The notes: a model not told the origin generated them from the letters alone. A stretch of 64,000 nucleotides of DNA from Ectopseudomonas chengduensis (GCF_015712065.1 NZ_JACFYZ010000008.1:62001-126000); one strand, 5' to 3'; shown: positions 29,701 through 37,150, counted from the first letter of the stretch. A program made the numbers and translations.

Positions 29701-29778
29701 GTGATTCCGACGCTGTACTTGCTGCTGAGGCGCTGGGCGCCACTGCGCAAGATCGAGGAGGAGCCGGTGGCGGTCTGA
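26710..29778 (+). CDS. RND multidrug efflux pump permease (HAE1 type)
   Basis: 1022 residues with twelve membrane helices and two large periplasmic loops. Helix 1 is RRPVFATVLSLIVVLLGLMAYDRL; the proton relay aspartates are in GLVVDDAIVMLENIHRH (helix 4), and a basic residue sits in LIGLITKHGILIVEFANHLL (helix 10). Belongs to the hydrophobic/amphiphilic exporters. Start is GTG at 26710, overlapping the adaptor stop; the longer frame from 26653 is rejected. Like MexB it works as a trimer. Close relatives in Pseudomonas include several pumps of unknown substrate, so I give no gene name. Confidence 0.93.
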   Translation: MTLSDVCIRRPVFATVLSLIVVLLGLMAYDRLNVREYPNIDVPIVTVQVTYPGASPEIMESQVAQPVEDVLSGIEGLDFVTSISRAENTQITAQFRLGRSADEAANDVRDRLGRVRSLLPDEVDEPIVQKVEADAQPVIWIAFHSQQHSAMEITDLLERVIKDRLQTIPGVSEVQVRGARTFSMRIWLDPEKLAAHNLTVQDVEDALRRQNVEIPAGRIESREREFSVLSETDLRTPEQFNELILDDSQGYLLRLSDVGRAEVGPRDERTVVRFNGLPAVTLGLVKQATANPLDISDGLEAAWDDVKALLPDGMNMTVANDNSQFIRESIDNVFTTIWEAVALVILIIFIFLRSLRATLIPLVTIPVSLIGAFALMSLMGFTINTLTLLAMVLAIGLVVDDAIVMLENIHRHIEAGMKPMQAAFKGSREIAFAVIAMTLTLAAVFAPIGFMQGTTGKLFTEFAWTLAGAVLVSGFVALTLTPMMCAVMLKPHQHEQRHGRVYNLIEGFLNGLTYSYKHSLDRALHAWPLVLGVLLGAFVMCAWLFGGLRSELAPTEDTGTIVGVFNGPDGATIDYTARYGREVEAAYASIPETNRYLMIAGFPTVAQGISFMKLEDWGDRSRTQFEIRNELLPKLQDIAGMRVTPVNRPPLGQSARNQPINFVVRSSMEYAELQVYVDQLMERMRDYPGLEGLDSDLKLNSPQLKITVNREQATAVGTDVSVIGRSLESLFGSRQVTRFKQNGEQYDVMVQLQDIDRSNPQDLDRVYVRDRDGGMVQLSNLIEVRETVAPRELNHFNQLRAVTISANVGTGYTLGEALNHLEVAAREVFPPETQYDYTGTSRDFKESSSGILLIFALALAFIFLVLAAQFESFSDPLIILFSVPLSMAGALLALKLFGGTWNIYSQIGLVTLIGLITKHGILIVEFANHLLREGKALREAVIEAAVQRLRPILMTTGAMVLGSLPLAIATGAGAESRQQIGLVIVGGLLVGTFFTLYVIPTLYLLLRRWAPLRKIEEEPVAV

Positions 29779-29936
29779 ATCCTGTAGGTGGCGCTTTAGC
29801 GGCGAGCTTTTAATGCTGTCGCGGCTACGACTGCATTGAGCGACTGATTGTCGTGGTCTGCGTGGTGCTTCGCGGGTGCGACTTGGCGCTCAACCCGCTA
29901 AACTCGCGCGGTTTTCGCCACCCTGGATTGCCCGCC

Positions 29937-30767
29937 ATGCAGCACCCCGCCGAACATTCCCCGCTGGGCAAGTCCAGCCAGTACATCGCCGAATACAGCC
30001 CAGAGCTGCTGTTCTCCATCTCGCGCACTACCAAGTGGGCGGAGCTGGGTCTGGATGGCGCCAGCCTGCCGTATCAGGGCGTGGACTACTGGAACTGCTA
30101 CGAGTTGTCCTGGCTGCTGCCATCCGGCAAGCCGGTGGTGGCCATCGGTGAGTTCGCCATCCCGGCAGACTCGCCGAACATCATCGAATCGAAGTCCTTC
30201 AAGCTGTACCTCAACTCCCTGAACCAGTCCGCTTTCGCCAGTTGGGACGAGCTGCAAGCGACGCTGGTGCGTGACCTGTCGGCGGTGGCCGGCAAGCCAG
30301 TAGCGGTGCGCCTGCGCTCCCTGGCTGAGGTTTCTGACGAAGGAGTGGCGACGCTGCCCGGTCAGTGCATCGATGAGCTGGATATCAGCGTCAGCCAGTA
30401 CGACCACCCGCAACCCGAGTTGCTGCGCTGCGACGCCGGTCGTGTGGTGGAGGAGAGCCTGCACAGTCATCTGCTCAAGTCCAACTGCCCGGTTACCGGC
30501 CAGCCGGACTGGGGCAGTCTGGTAGTCGAGTACCGCGGCGCGGCGCTGGATCATGCCAGCCTGCTGGCTTATCTGGTGAGCTTCCGTCAGCACGCGGATT
30601 TTCACGAGCAGTGCGTCGAGCGCATCTTCCTCGATCTGCAGCGCCTGCTGCAGCCGCAGTCGCTGACTGTCTATGCGCGCTACGTGCGCCGTGGTGGGCT
30701 GGACATCAATCCGTATCGCAGCACCGAGGCGATCACGCCGGAAAATGGCCGCCTGGCGCGCCAGTAA
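29937..30767 (+). CDS. queF: NADPH-dependent 7-cyano-7-deazaguanine reductase
   Basis: 276 residues, the bimodular QueF type. It reduces preQ0 to preQ1 in queuosine biosynthesis. The QueF motif ESKSFKLYLNS (NADPH and Glu-binding) is in the N-terminal half, and the catalytic cysteine and aspartate lie in the C-terminal half, HSHLLKSNCPVTGQPDWGS (about Cys 183 region). The ATG at 29937 matches family starts; an in-frame upstream GTG-like extension is rejected. No preQ1 riboswitch is apparent in the 158-base spacer. Next to DUF4404, as PA2806-PA2805. Confidence 0.96.
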   Translation: MQHPAEHSPLGKSSQYIAEYSPELLFSISRTTKWAELGLDGASLPYQGVDYWNCYELSWLLPSGKPVVAIGEFAIPADSPNIIESKSFKLYLNSLNQSAFASWDELQATLVRDLSAVAGKPVAVRLRSLAEVSDEGVATLPGQCIDELDISVSQYDHPQPELLRCDAGRVVEESLHSHLLKSNCPVTGQPDWGSLVVEYRGAALDHASLLAYLVSFRQHADFHEQCVERIFLDLQRLLQPQSLTVYARYVRRGGLDINPYRSTEAITPENGRLARQ

Positions 30768-30811
30768 CCCATGAAAAATGCCGCTTAGACAATGCTGCCA
30801 ATGCGGCCTTT

Positions 30812-30884
30812 GTAGGAGCCCCGCCCCGGGGCGAAGCTTTTCGCGTCAGCCCCGCCCAGGTTCGCGGCGGGGCGCCGCTCCTAC
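30812..30884. repeat. REP-like inverted repeat (GTAGGAGCC...GGCGCCGCTCCTAC)
   Basis: GTAGGAGCCCCGCCCCGGGGC and CGGCGGGGCGCCGCTCCTAC arms, one of a family also seen at 40765-40840. Lies between queF and the DUF4404 gene. Confidence 0.7.
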
Positions 30885-30973
30885 ACGTTCGATGCATCAA
30901 CGCTTGGCTAAGTAGCATTGGCCAAGCGGCGACATTTTGCTTGAAACGCCGGGCCTTAGCCGGGGCAGGGCAT

Positions 30974-31240
30974 TCAGATGCCCATATTGGCCAGGCTCTG
31001 CATGATGTTGCGCAGGGTGCCGGCGAGGGTAGGGTGGCTGGCCTCGAAACGTTCCACCGCCAGATTGACACCATCGATCAGCGTGGCGTCAGGCGCTGAG
31101 GCGGCTTCACGCGCCAATTGCACTTCGATTTCCTGGGTCAGCAGGTAAAGCGATGCGCGTTCTTCCTCGCTGAGCGGCGTGTCCTGGGCCAGGTGTTGCT
31201 GGAGGGCTTCCAGTTGCTGCTGCAGGTCGCTTGCTGGCAT
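30974..31240 (-). CDS. DUF4404 family protein
   Basis: 88 residues, small, acidic and helical. Blocks typical of DUF4404 are LQQQLEALQQHLAQDTPLSEEERASLYLLTQEIEVQL and VERFEASHPTLAGTLRNIMQSLANMGI, the latter closing the protein at the stop. No catalytic or membrane motif. Function unknown. The position next to queF matches PA2805. It is on the opposite strand to queF, separated by 206 bases with a REP element. AAGGAG is positioned correctly before the ATG at 31240. It is 116 bases downstream of the HAD-like gene on the same strand. Confidence 0.88.
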   Translation of the reverse strand: MPASDLQQQLEALQQHLAQDTPLSEEERASLYLLTQEIEVQLAREAASAPDATLIDGVNLAVERFEASHPTLAGTLRNIMQSLANMGI

Positions 31241-31356
31241 AGAGTTCTCCTTGTCGAATCAGCTTAGGCATTGACCCCCAGCGGCGCTGGAAGTTTTCAA
31301 CCCGTACCTGAAGGTTAATCCAAGCGGGCCGGCTTTGCCTGATCCGAGTCAAAGGC

Positions 31357-32073
31357 TCAGGGCTTTTCGCCCTTGCTCCGGCGCACGCCGATATCGTCCA
31401 GGCTGGCCTCGATTTCTCCCAGATGATCGACCACCGAGTGCACGCCCAGACGATAGAGCTGCAGCGTGGCCTCGGCGCGCAGGTGTTCCTGATCGCTCGC
31501 GCCCAGTGCCTGCCAGTCGGCCAGGGCGTAGCCGCACAGTGGCCCGCAGGCCGCCAGGCCGATGGTCCAGCAGCCGGCATTGAGCCCGGCTTGCAGCAGT
31601 AGCGGATTACCGCTGACGACAACACAGCCATCCAGCCGCTCGACGTCCAGCTGGCTCAATGCCTGCCAGCAACTGTCTGGCGCCGGCCACGGCCTGGCCT
31701 GACGCGCCAGCACCGCTTCGATGGGCGTGGGCAGCGCTTCGGCCAGGCGCAGGCTGGCGTCGGCTGGCAGGTCATCCAGCCAGGCGCAGGGCGTGCCGTC
31801 GGCATGCAGGGTTTGCAGCAACTGTGCAGCACCCGGGGTCAGCTCGGCATGTTCTCCGGCCACCTCGCTCAGCATCTGTTGCAGCGCCTGCAGTTGTGCG
31901 CTGGTTGCCGACTTGCCTAACCAGGTATCCAGCGCCTGTTGCGGCGTACCGACGAGGTTCGGGGGCGTGCGCTCGGGATGCAACCGCTGCAGCGCGACAG
32001 GTAGCGTGCGGGCGCCGAAGTCGACCAGGCAGCCGGACAGTTGAAAGATCAGGGCGGTGCAGGGGGAGGGCAT
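31357..32073 (-). CDS. HAD-superfamily-like protein lacking the nucleophile aspartate
   Basis: 238 residues with the HAD layout, similar to PA2803 by position. Motif I, normally DxDGT, reads LIFQLSGCLVDFG, so the catalytic aspartate is replaced by Gln-Leu-Ser. The cap region is helical, and motif II/III are weak (VVVSGNPLLLQAGLNAGCWTIGLA; ALGASDQEHLRAEA). This suggests a non-catalytic member. The C-terminal helix, HSVVDHLGEIEASLDDIGVRR, is conserved-looking. Family shape is clear but the activity is probably lost; alternatives include a regulatory or binding role. Same strand as DUF4404 and the thioesterase. Confidence 0.75.
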   Translation of the reverse strand: MPSPCTALIFQLSGCLVDFGARTLPVALQRLHPERTPPNLVGTPQQALDTWLGKSATSAQLQALQQMLSEVAGEHAELTPGAAQLLQTLHADGTPCAWLDDLPADASLRLAEALPTPIEAVLARQARPWPAPDSCWQALSQLDVERLDGCVVVSGNPLLLQAGLNAGCWTIGLAACGPLCGYALADWQALGASDQEHLRAEATLQLYRLGVHSVVDHLGEIEASLDDIGVRRSKGEKP

Positions 32074-32135
32074 GGGATCATCCGTGGCATTGGCCTAGGC
32101 CAATCTAACGCCGACGGATGACCATAATGTGACCG

Positions 32136-32546
32136 CTAGGTGACGTTGAACAGGCCGCGTACATGCTCCGGCAGGGCTATCGACTTGCCACTTTCATGGT
32201 CGATCCACACCAGTTTGCAGTAACCCTCACCGTAGACCGTGAGCGGGTCTTCGGTGGTGGTCAGCCGGTGTGCGATCACCAGGCTGCTGCGTCCCACCGC
32301 GCCAGCCCTCAGTTCCACCACCACGGTGGCGGGGTGGATCACCGGTTTCAGGTAGGTGTGCTGGGTTTGCAGTACCACCGGACCGAACGGCACGTTGCTC
32401 ATGGCTACGCCGGCCAGCTCGAACCAGGCGACACGGGCTTCTTCCAGGTACTGCATGTAGATGATGTTGTTGACGTGCCCGTAGCTGTCCATGTCGCCCC
32501 AGCGTACAGGGATGTGTGCCGTGTGCAGCAAGGTTTTGTCGGTCAT
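32136..32546 (-). CDS. Acyl-CoA thioesterase of the 4HBT hotdog family
   Basis: 136 residues, one hotdog domain. The catalytic aspartate is in VRWGDMDSYGHVNNIIYMQYLEEARVAWF (about residue 17), the classical 4-hydroxybenzoyl-CoA thioesterase/YbgC motif. The C-terminal strand VYGEGYCKLVWIDHESGKS is typical. It hydrolyses acyl-CoA thioesters; chain preference not predictable. By position it is PA2801. Divergent from mlaA with 104 bases between and a putative promoter near TATACT (about 32588). Confidence 0.9.
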   Translation of the reverse strand: MTDKTLLHTAHIPVRWGDMDSYGHVNNIIYMQYLEEARVAWFELAGVAMSNVPFGPVVLQTQHTYLKPVIHPATVVVELRAGAVGRSSLVIAHRLTTTEDPLTVYGEGYCKLVWIDHESGKSIALPEHVRGLFNVT

Positions 32547-32650
32547 CGCTTTTCTTCGCTATGCTGCCCAATCAGGGCTCCAGGCTTTATACTACGCGGC
32601 ATTTGGCCCGCTGGCGGTGGCCACATTATTTTCCTCAAGGAGAGATTTAA

Positions 32651-33355
32651 ATGCATGTGATCGGTGCTCGCTGGATCGCGCGCCTGGGTGGCCTGATGGC
32701 CCTCGTCGGCCTCAGCCTGCTGCCTGCGATGAGTCAGGCCGCTTCGGAAGAAGATCCTTGGGAGAGTTTCAATCGCCCCATCTTCCGCTTCAACGATACC
32801 GTCGACACTTATGCGCTGAAGCCGATCGCCCAGGGTTACCGGGCTGTCACGCCGCAGTTTCTCGAAGATGGCGTGCACAACGTCTTCGGCAATATCGGCG
32901 ACGTCGGCAACCTGGCCAACAACCTGCTGCAGGGCAAGTTGCACAACGCCGGCGTCGATACCGGTCGCCTGATCTTCAACACCACCTTCGGTGTGCTGGG
33001 CTTCTTCGACGTGGCCAAGCACATGGGCCTGCGCAAGAATGACGAAGACTTCGGTCAGACCCTTGGTGTCTGGGGTTTGAACAGCGGCCCTTACCTGGTC
33101 ATCCCGCTCCTCGGCCCAAGCACTGTGCGTGATGCCACCGGTCGAGTGCCGGACAGCTTCCTGACGCCGTATCCGTACATGGATCACGTACCGACGCGCA
33201 ACGTCACCCGTGGCGTACAGGTGGTCGACACCCGTGCCAACCTGCTGCAGGCCGAGCGACTGGTCAGCGGCGACAAGTACATCTTCATCCGCAACGCCTA
33301 CTTGCAGAGCCGTGAGTTCAAGGTGAAGGATGGGCAGGTCGAAGACGATTTCTAA
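32651..33355 (+). CDS. mlaA: MlaA/VacJ outer membrane lipid asymmetry protein
   Basis: 234 residues. It removes phospholipids from the outer leaflet and passes them to MlaC. The signal peptide ends SQAAS with no lipobox cysteine, so this copy is predicted to be soluble-exported rather than lipidated, which is seen in some Pseudomonas MlaA. The VacJ core is ESFNRPIFRFNDTVDTYALKPIAQGYRAVTP, then FNTTFGVLGFFDVAKHMGL and DFGQTLGVWGLNSGPYLVIPLLGPS. AAGGAGAG precedes the ATG. The rest of the Mla system is not in this window. A shared bidirectional terminator follows. Convergent with the PilZ gene. Confidence 0.94.
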   Translation: MHVIGARWIARLGGLMALVGLSLLPAMSQAASEEDPWESFNRPIFRFNDTVDTYALKPIAQGYRAVTPQFLEDGVHNVFGNIGDVGNLANNLLQGKLHNAGVDTGRLIFNTTFGVLGFFDVAKHMGLRKNDEDFGQTLGVWGLNSGPYLVIPLLGPSTVRDATGRVPDSFLTPYPYMDHVPTRNVTRGVQVVDTRANLLQAERLVSGDKYIFIRNAYLQSREFKVKDGQVEDDF

Positions 33356-33369
33356 GCCCTGTAGATACG

Positions 33370-33397
33370 AAAAAGGCGGCCTCTGAGCCGCCTTTTT
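33370..33397. terminator. Bidirectional terminator between mlaA and the PilZ gene
   Basis: AAAAAGGCGGC, loop CTCTGA, GCCGCCTTTTT, with T-tract on both strands, between two convergent genes. Confidence 0.95.
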
Positions 33398-33411
33398 CGT
33401 AAATGCAGATT

Positions 33412-33711
33412 TCAGCTCATGGAGATGATTGCCAGGCCCAGCGACTGACGACCGTCGCCCAGATCGCCTATTCGCACCACCTCGGCTTGGGCGTCGAGCC
33501 CGGCGAGTTCGCTGTGCTCTGAAGGGATGTGGACCTTGACCTTGTCGCCCATGCTCAGGGCCGCTTCAGCCTCGATTTGCATGCCTGTACTGGAAAGATC
33601 CAGGCACAGTGCAGGGATTTCCCGGCCAGCGTGATGGAGGACGACTGCAGCTTCCAGTCGCATGCGGATGTAGTCGCGTTTCTCGCTGTACGCTCGATCA
33701 TTCTGACTCAT
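33412..33711 (-). CDS. PilZ domain protein
   Basis: 99 residues, a single PilZ domain that in this family binds cyclic di-GMP. The start SQNDRAYSEKRDYIRMRLEAAVVL holds RxxxR (EKRDYIRMR), and DLSSTGMQIEAE is the D/NxSxxG motif. The ATG at 33711 is set by SQND; the longer frame to 33930 has no support. Follows AAGAGGACAGGG. Position matches PA2799. No extra domain, so any effect must be through a binding partner. Divergent from the response-regulator gene with 213 bases between. Confidence 0.9.
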   Translation of the reverse strand: MSQNDRAYSEKRDYIRMRLEAAVVLHHAGREIPALCLDLSSTGMQIEAEAALSMGDKVKVHIPSEHSELAGLDAQAEVVRIGDLGDGRQSLGLAIISMS

Positions 33712-33924
33712 GGACCCTGTCCTCTTCTTATGAGCTCTCCCGCGGCTCTTATAACCCTCGTCGATTTGACCTGTAAAGCCGCCGAACGACGACCGGTCCC
33801 GGCTTGAATCGGCCGGCAGATGGGAGTACCGTCTGCCCCTTGAAATCGCCCTGGCGCCATAGATGCGGCGCCGCGCCATGGGCAGTGACCAAAATTGCCC
33901 TGGCGCAGTTTGCCTGGATACCCC

Positions 33925-35109
33925 ATGCACAAAACCAGTGCCACTCTGCTGATCATCGACGACGACGATGTCGTACGTGCAAGCCTCGCGGCCTACCTCG
34001 AGGACAGCGGCTTCAAGGTGTTGCAGGCCAACAACGGTTTGCAGGGGCTGGAAGTGTTCCAGCAGGAAGGCCCCGACCTAATGATCTGCGACCTGCGCAT
34101 GCCGCAGGTCGACGGTCTTGAACTGATCCGACGTATCAACGCGCTGGGTGTCGAAGTGCCGGTGATCGTCGTTTCCGGCGCCGGCGTGATGAACGATGCC
34201 GTCGAAGCCCTGCGTCTCGGCGCTGCCGACTACCTGATCAAACCTCTCGAAGACCTGGCGGTGCTGGAGCACTCGGTGCGCCGCGCGCTAGATCGTGCGC
34301 GTCTGCGCGTCGAGAACCAGCTCTATCGCGAGAAGCTCGAAGCGACCAATCGTGAGCTCCAGGCCAGCCTGCATCTGTTGCAGGAAGACCAGAATGCTGG
34401 CCGTCAGGTGCAGATGAACATGCTGCCGGTGACGCCCTGGCAGGCCGATGGCCTGAACTTCGCGCACCAGATCATTCCGTCGCTGTACCTCTCCGGTGAC
34501 TTCGTCGATTACTTCCGTATCGACGAGCACCGCATCGCGTTCTATCTGGCCGATGTCTCCGGCCATGGGGCGTCCTCGGCATTCGTCACCGTACTGCTCA
34601 AGTTCATGACCACGCGCCTGCTCTACGAGTGGCGGCGTGGCGGTACGCTGCCGCAGTTCAAGCCCTCGGATGTTCTCGGCCACATCAACCGCGGCCTGAT
34701 CAACTGTAAGCTGGGCAAACACGTGACCATGCTCGGCGGCGTGATCGATGAGGAGAGCGGCATGCTCACCTACAGCATCGGCGGGCATTTGCCATTGCCG
34801 GTGCTGTTCGAGAATGGCCAGGCGCGTTACCTGGAGGGGCGCGGCCTGCCGGTCGGCCTTTTCGAAGAAGCCGAATACGGCGATCTGGTGATGCAGTTGC
34901 CAGAGTCTTTCAGCCTGACGTTGCTCTCCGACGGCATTCTCGACCTGTTGCCCGGCGACACGCTGAAAGAGAAGGAATTGGCGCTGCCACAACTGGTTAG
35001 CCAGGCTGGCGGTACGCTGGGCGGTTTGCGTCAAGTTCTCGGTCTGGCCAATCTGGGCGAGATGCCGGATGATATCGCCTTGCTGGTGTTGAGCAGGAAC
35101 CTTGCATGA
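33925..35109 (+). CDS. rssB: Response regulator with SpoIIE/PP2C phosphatase output (RssB-like)
   Basis: 394 residues. Receiver domain (about 1-125) with LLIIDDDDVV and phosphoacceptor Asp in DLMICDLRMPQVDG, and the KPLED lysine. A linker coiled coil (LRVENQLYREKLEATNREL) precedes a PP2C/SpoIIE domain, with metal-site aspartates in LYLSGDFVDYFRIDE, LADVSGHGASSAFV, LLSDGILDL and MPDDIALLV. It probably dephosphorylates the STAS partner RssC, encoded next with a four-base overlap, as in PA2798-PA2797. In Pseudomonas this pair tunes RpoS or partner-switching; the downstream target is inference. Confidence 0.9.
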   Translation: MHKTSATLLIIDDDDVVRASLAAYLEDSGFKVLQANNGLQGLEVFQQEGPDLMICDLRMPQVDGLELIRRINALGVEVPVIVVSGAGVMNDAVEALRLGAADYLIKPLEDLAVLEHSVRRALDRARLRVENQLYREKLEATNRELQASLHLLQEDQNAGRQVQMNMLPVTPWQADGLNFAHQIIPSLYLSGDFVDYFRIDEHRIAFYLADVSGHGASSAFVTVLLKFMTTRLLYEWRRGGTLPQFKPSDVLGHINRGLINCKLGKHVTMLGGVIDEESGMLTYSIGGHLPLPVLFENGQARYLEGRGLPVGLFEEAEYGDLVMQLPESFSLTLLSDGILDLLPGDTLKEKELALPQLVSQAGGTLGGLRQVLGLANLGEMPDDIALLVLSRNLA

Positions 35110-35600
35110 ATCCTGGGATAAGCCCCGGTCGCATCCAATTCGCCGAGCAGGATGGAACCTTTGTCCTGAAGTTTGTCGGTGAAGTCCGTCTGACGCTGTG
35201 TTCAGCTCTGGATGCCACGATTGAAAAGATTTTCACCGCGTTGAATTTTTCGGCCATCGTCATCGACTTGACCGAAACGCGCAGTATCGACAGCACGACT
35301 CTCGGTTTGCTGGCGAAGTTGTCCATTCTGTCGCGGCAGAAGGTGGGCCTGTTGCCGACCGTTGTCACCACCCACGACGACATCACCCGTTTGCTGGAGT
35401 CCATGGGTTTCGATCAGGTGTTCAACATCGTCGATCGGCCGATTCCCTGCCCGGATTGTCTGGATGATCTGCCTTCGCAGGATCAGTCCGAAGAGGTGGT
35501 GAAGGCCAAGGTGCTGGAAGCGCACCGCATTCTGATGGGGCTTAACGATTCCAATCGCGAGGCCTTTCACGATTTGGTCAGCGCGCTCGAGCGGCACTGA
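35106..35600 (+). CDS. rssC: STAS-domain anti-anti-sigma factor (RssC-like)
   Basis: 164 residues, an SpoIIAA-like STAS domain. The phosphorylatable serine or threonine is in LTETRSIDSTTLGLLAKL (about residues 58-62). After about residue 108 there is a non-STAS tail with CPDCLDDLP, a CxxC pair that could bind metal or be redox-active, and a helix. Overlaps the PP2C-type response regulator by ATGA, so the two are translationally coupled partners in a switch. The CxxC-bearing tail is unusual for a simple STAS protein but seems typical of this Pseudomonas group. Position matches PA2797. Confidence 0.88.
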   Translation: MNPGISPGRIQFAEQDGTFVLKFVGEVRLTLCSALDATIEKIFTALNFSAIVIDLTETRSIDSTTLGLLAKLSILSRQKVGLLPTVVTTHDDITRLLESMGFDQVFNIVDRPIPCPDCLDDLPSQDQSEEVVKAKVLEAHRILMGLNDSNREAFHDLVSALERH

Positions 35601-35610
35601 TCAATTGTTT

Positions 35611-35676
35611 CCGTAGGGTGCGCTGCGCGCACCGATATCTGTCAAGAAAATCGTTGGTGCGCACAGCGCACCCTAC
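35611..35676. repeat. REP-like repeat (GTAGGGTGCGC...GCGCACCCTAC)
   Basis: Arms GTAGGGTGCGCTGCGCGCACC and GGTGCGCACAGCGCACCCTAC are inverted copies. Related to 42787-42849. Confidence 0.75.
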
Positions 35677-35690
35677 CTTCGAACTCACAA

Positions 35691-35729
35691 TGAAAAGGGG
35701 CGTCAGCTTGGCTGGCGCCCCTTTTCATT
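35691..35729 (-). terminator. Terminator of tal
   Basis: GAAAAGGGGCG, then CGCCCCTTTTC, arms of an 11-bp stem with internal CAGC/GCTG. On the minus strand it begins at the tal stop. Confidence 0.9.
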
Positions 35730-36655
35730 CAAGCCTTGGCGACTAGTAGCGCTTCGAGCTTTTCCTGATCACGGGCGAACAGGCGGATGCCCTCGGCCAG
35801 TTTCTCGGTAGCCATGGCATCCTCGTTCAGCGCCCAGCGGAAGCCGCCTTCATCGAGGCTCTGGCGAGGTTCGCCGGTAGCACCAGGGGCGAGCTGGCGA
35901 CTCAGTTGGCCATCGTCCTCAGCCAGTTTCTGCAGCAGGTCGGGGCTGATGGTCAGGCGGTCGCAACCGGCCAACGCTTCGATCTGACCAAGGTTGCGGA
36001 AGCTTGCCCCCATCACCACGGTGTCGTAGCCGTTGGCCTTGTAGTAGTTGTAGATGCGTTTGACCGACTGCACGCCAGGATCATCGTTGCCGACGAAATC
36101 ACGGCCCTCGGCCTTCTTGTACCAATCGTAGATGCGCCCCACGAACGGCGAGATGAGGAATATGCCGGCATCGGCGCAGGCCTGTGCCTGGGCGAAGGCG
36201 AACAGCAGGGTCAGGTTGGTCTGCACGCCGGCTTTTTCCAGCTGCTCGGCCGCGCGGATGCCCTCCCAGGTCGAAGCTATCTTGATCAGTACGCGATCAC
36301 GGCCAATACCCGCTTTTTCGTAAAGGCCGATCAGGCGCTCGGCGCGGCGCAGGGTCGCGTCGGTGTCGAACGACAGGCGCGCATCGACTTCGGTGGAAAT
36401 GCGCCCCGGAATGACCTTGAGGATCTCCTGGCCGACGGCCACCGCGAAGTGATCGCAGGCCAACCCCAGGTCTCCCTTGCCGGCACTCACTGCCTGATTC
36501 AACAGATCGGCATAGCGGGGCAGGGCCGCCGCCTTGAGCAGCAGCGAGGGGTTGGTGGTGGCATCCACCGGTTGCAGGCGGGCGATGGCGTCGAGGTCAC
36601 CGGTGTCGGCGACTACGGTAGTGAACTGCTTGAGTTGTTCCAGCTTGGAGGTCAT
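35729..36655 (-). CDS. tal: Transaldolase
   Basis: 308 residues, subfamily 1 as in E. coli TalB. It transfers a dihydroxyacetone unit between sugar phosphates in the pentose phosphate pathway. The Schiff-base lysine is in VLIKIASTWEGIRAAE (about residue 132), and the active-site Asp in VVDATTNPSL-type segment TGDLDAIARLQPVDATTNPSLL. Length is normal. The stop is inside the start of a strong terminator. By position PA2796. A 195-base divergent spacer separates it from the Fur-like gene and holds the structured leader. Confidence 0.96.
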   Translation of the reverse strand: MTSKLEQLKQFTTVVADTGDLDAIARLQPVDATTNPSLLLKAAALPRYADLLNQAVSAGKGDLGLACDHFAVAVGQEILKVIPGRISTEVDARLSFDTDATLRRAERLIGLYEKAGIGRDRVLIKIASTWEGIRAAEQLEKAGVQTNLTLLFAFAQAQACADAGIFLISPFVGRIYDWYKKAEGRDFVGNDDPGVQSVKRIYNYYKANGYDTVVMGASFRNLGQIEALAGCDRLTISPDLLQKLAEDDGQLSRQLAPGATGEPRQSLDEGGFRWALNEDAMATEKLAEGIRLFARDQEKLEALLVAKA

Positions 36656-36768
36656 GACGAGGCCTTGTCGTTGCAGATGACATGACCTTACCCGAGGCGC
36701 TGCAAGCGCTCAACGGTCGGGTCACTGACAAAATTTACCTTTTCGGGCTGCGCTTTTCGCTGGCTCGT

Positions 36769-36831
36769 TCGTCTTTAGTAATGACGGTACGTGAGAACGT
36801 ACCGAAGTCGGTGGAGTCCGACTTTAGACGA
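36769..36831 (+). promoter_or_regulatory. Structured RNA leader with two tandem hairpins
   Basis: CGGTACG/CGTACCG (36785-36804, loop TGAGAA) is immediately followed by AAGTCGG/CCGACTT (36805-36824, loop TGGAGT). An outer pair TCGTCT/AGACGA (36769-36774, 36826-36831) would close both. The AAGGAG ribosome site is just beyond. The GGA in the second loop and in the ribosome site resembles RsmA/CsrA targets. Confidence 0.5.
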
Positions 36832-36850
36832 GCTGCCAAGGAGCCCGAAC

Positions 36851-37150
36851 ATGTCGACCCAAACCCTGCTTTCTCGTTCAGTTTCCGCAGGCCTGGATAC
36901 GCGTCAGTGCCGTGAGTGGCTGCAGGCTGCCGGGCTGCGCTTCAGCATGCCCAGGCTCAAGGTGGTGGAGGCGCTGTGCAGCGCCAATGACGAAGAGGGT
37001 ATCTCCGCGCGCGAGCTGCATCGGCAACTGAGCGACGCCGGCGAACCGCTATCGCTGGTCAGCGTGCGCCAGGTGCTGCGCCGCATGGAGGAAAACGGTC
37101 TGGTGCAGACGACGGGGCGTAGCCGCTACCGCCTCAGCGCGCCGGATTAA
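36851..37150 (+). CDS. Fur-like winged-helix regulator lacking the metal-binding domain
   Basis: 99 residues. The winged helix reads WLQAAGLRFSMPRLKVVEALC...ISARELHRQLSDAGEPLSLVSVRQVLRRMEENGLVQ, very close to the N-terminal half of Fur/Zur/PerR. It ends where Fur proteins continue into the dimerisation and metal-binding domain, and it has none of the usual His/Cys ligands. Start ATG 36851 after AAGGAG. It follows a structured leader. It ends four bases into the convergent dusA. Either a small DNA-binding member of this family or a truncated relic; its intact start signal supports a real gene. Confidence 0.8.
   Translation: MSTQTLLSRSVSAGLDTRQCREWLQAAGLRFSMPRLKVVEALCSANDEEGISARELHRQLSDAGEPLSLVSVRQVLRRMEENGLVQTTGRSRYRLSAPD

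Noticed and set aside
29779..29936. preQ1 riboswitch before queF
   Set aside because: I saw no preQ1 aptamer pattern (stem, C-rich loop, A-rich tail) in the spacer. It contains only REP-like sequence.
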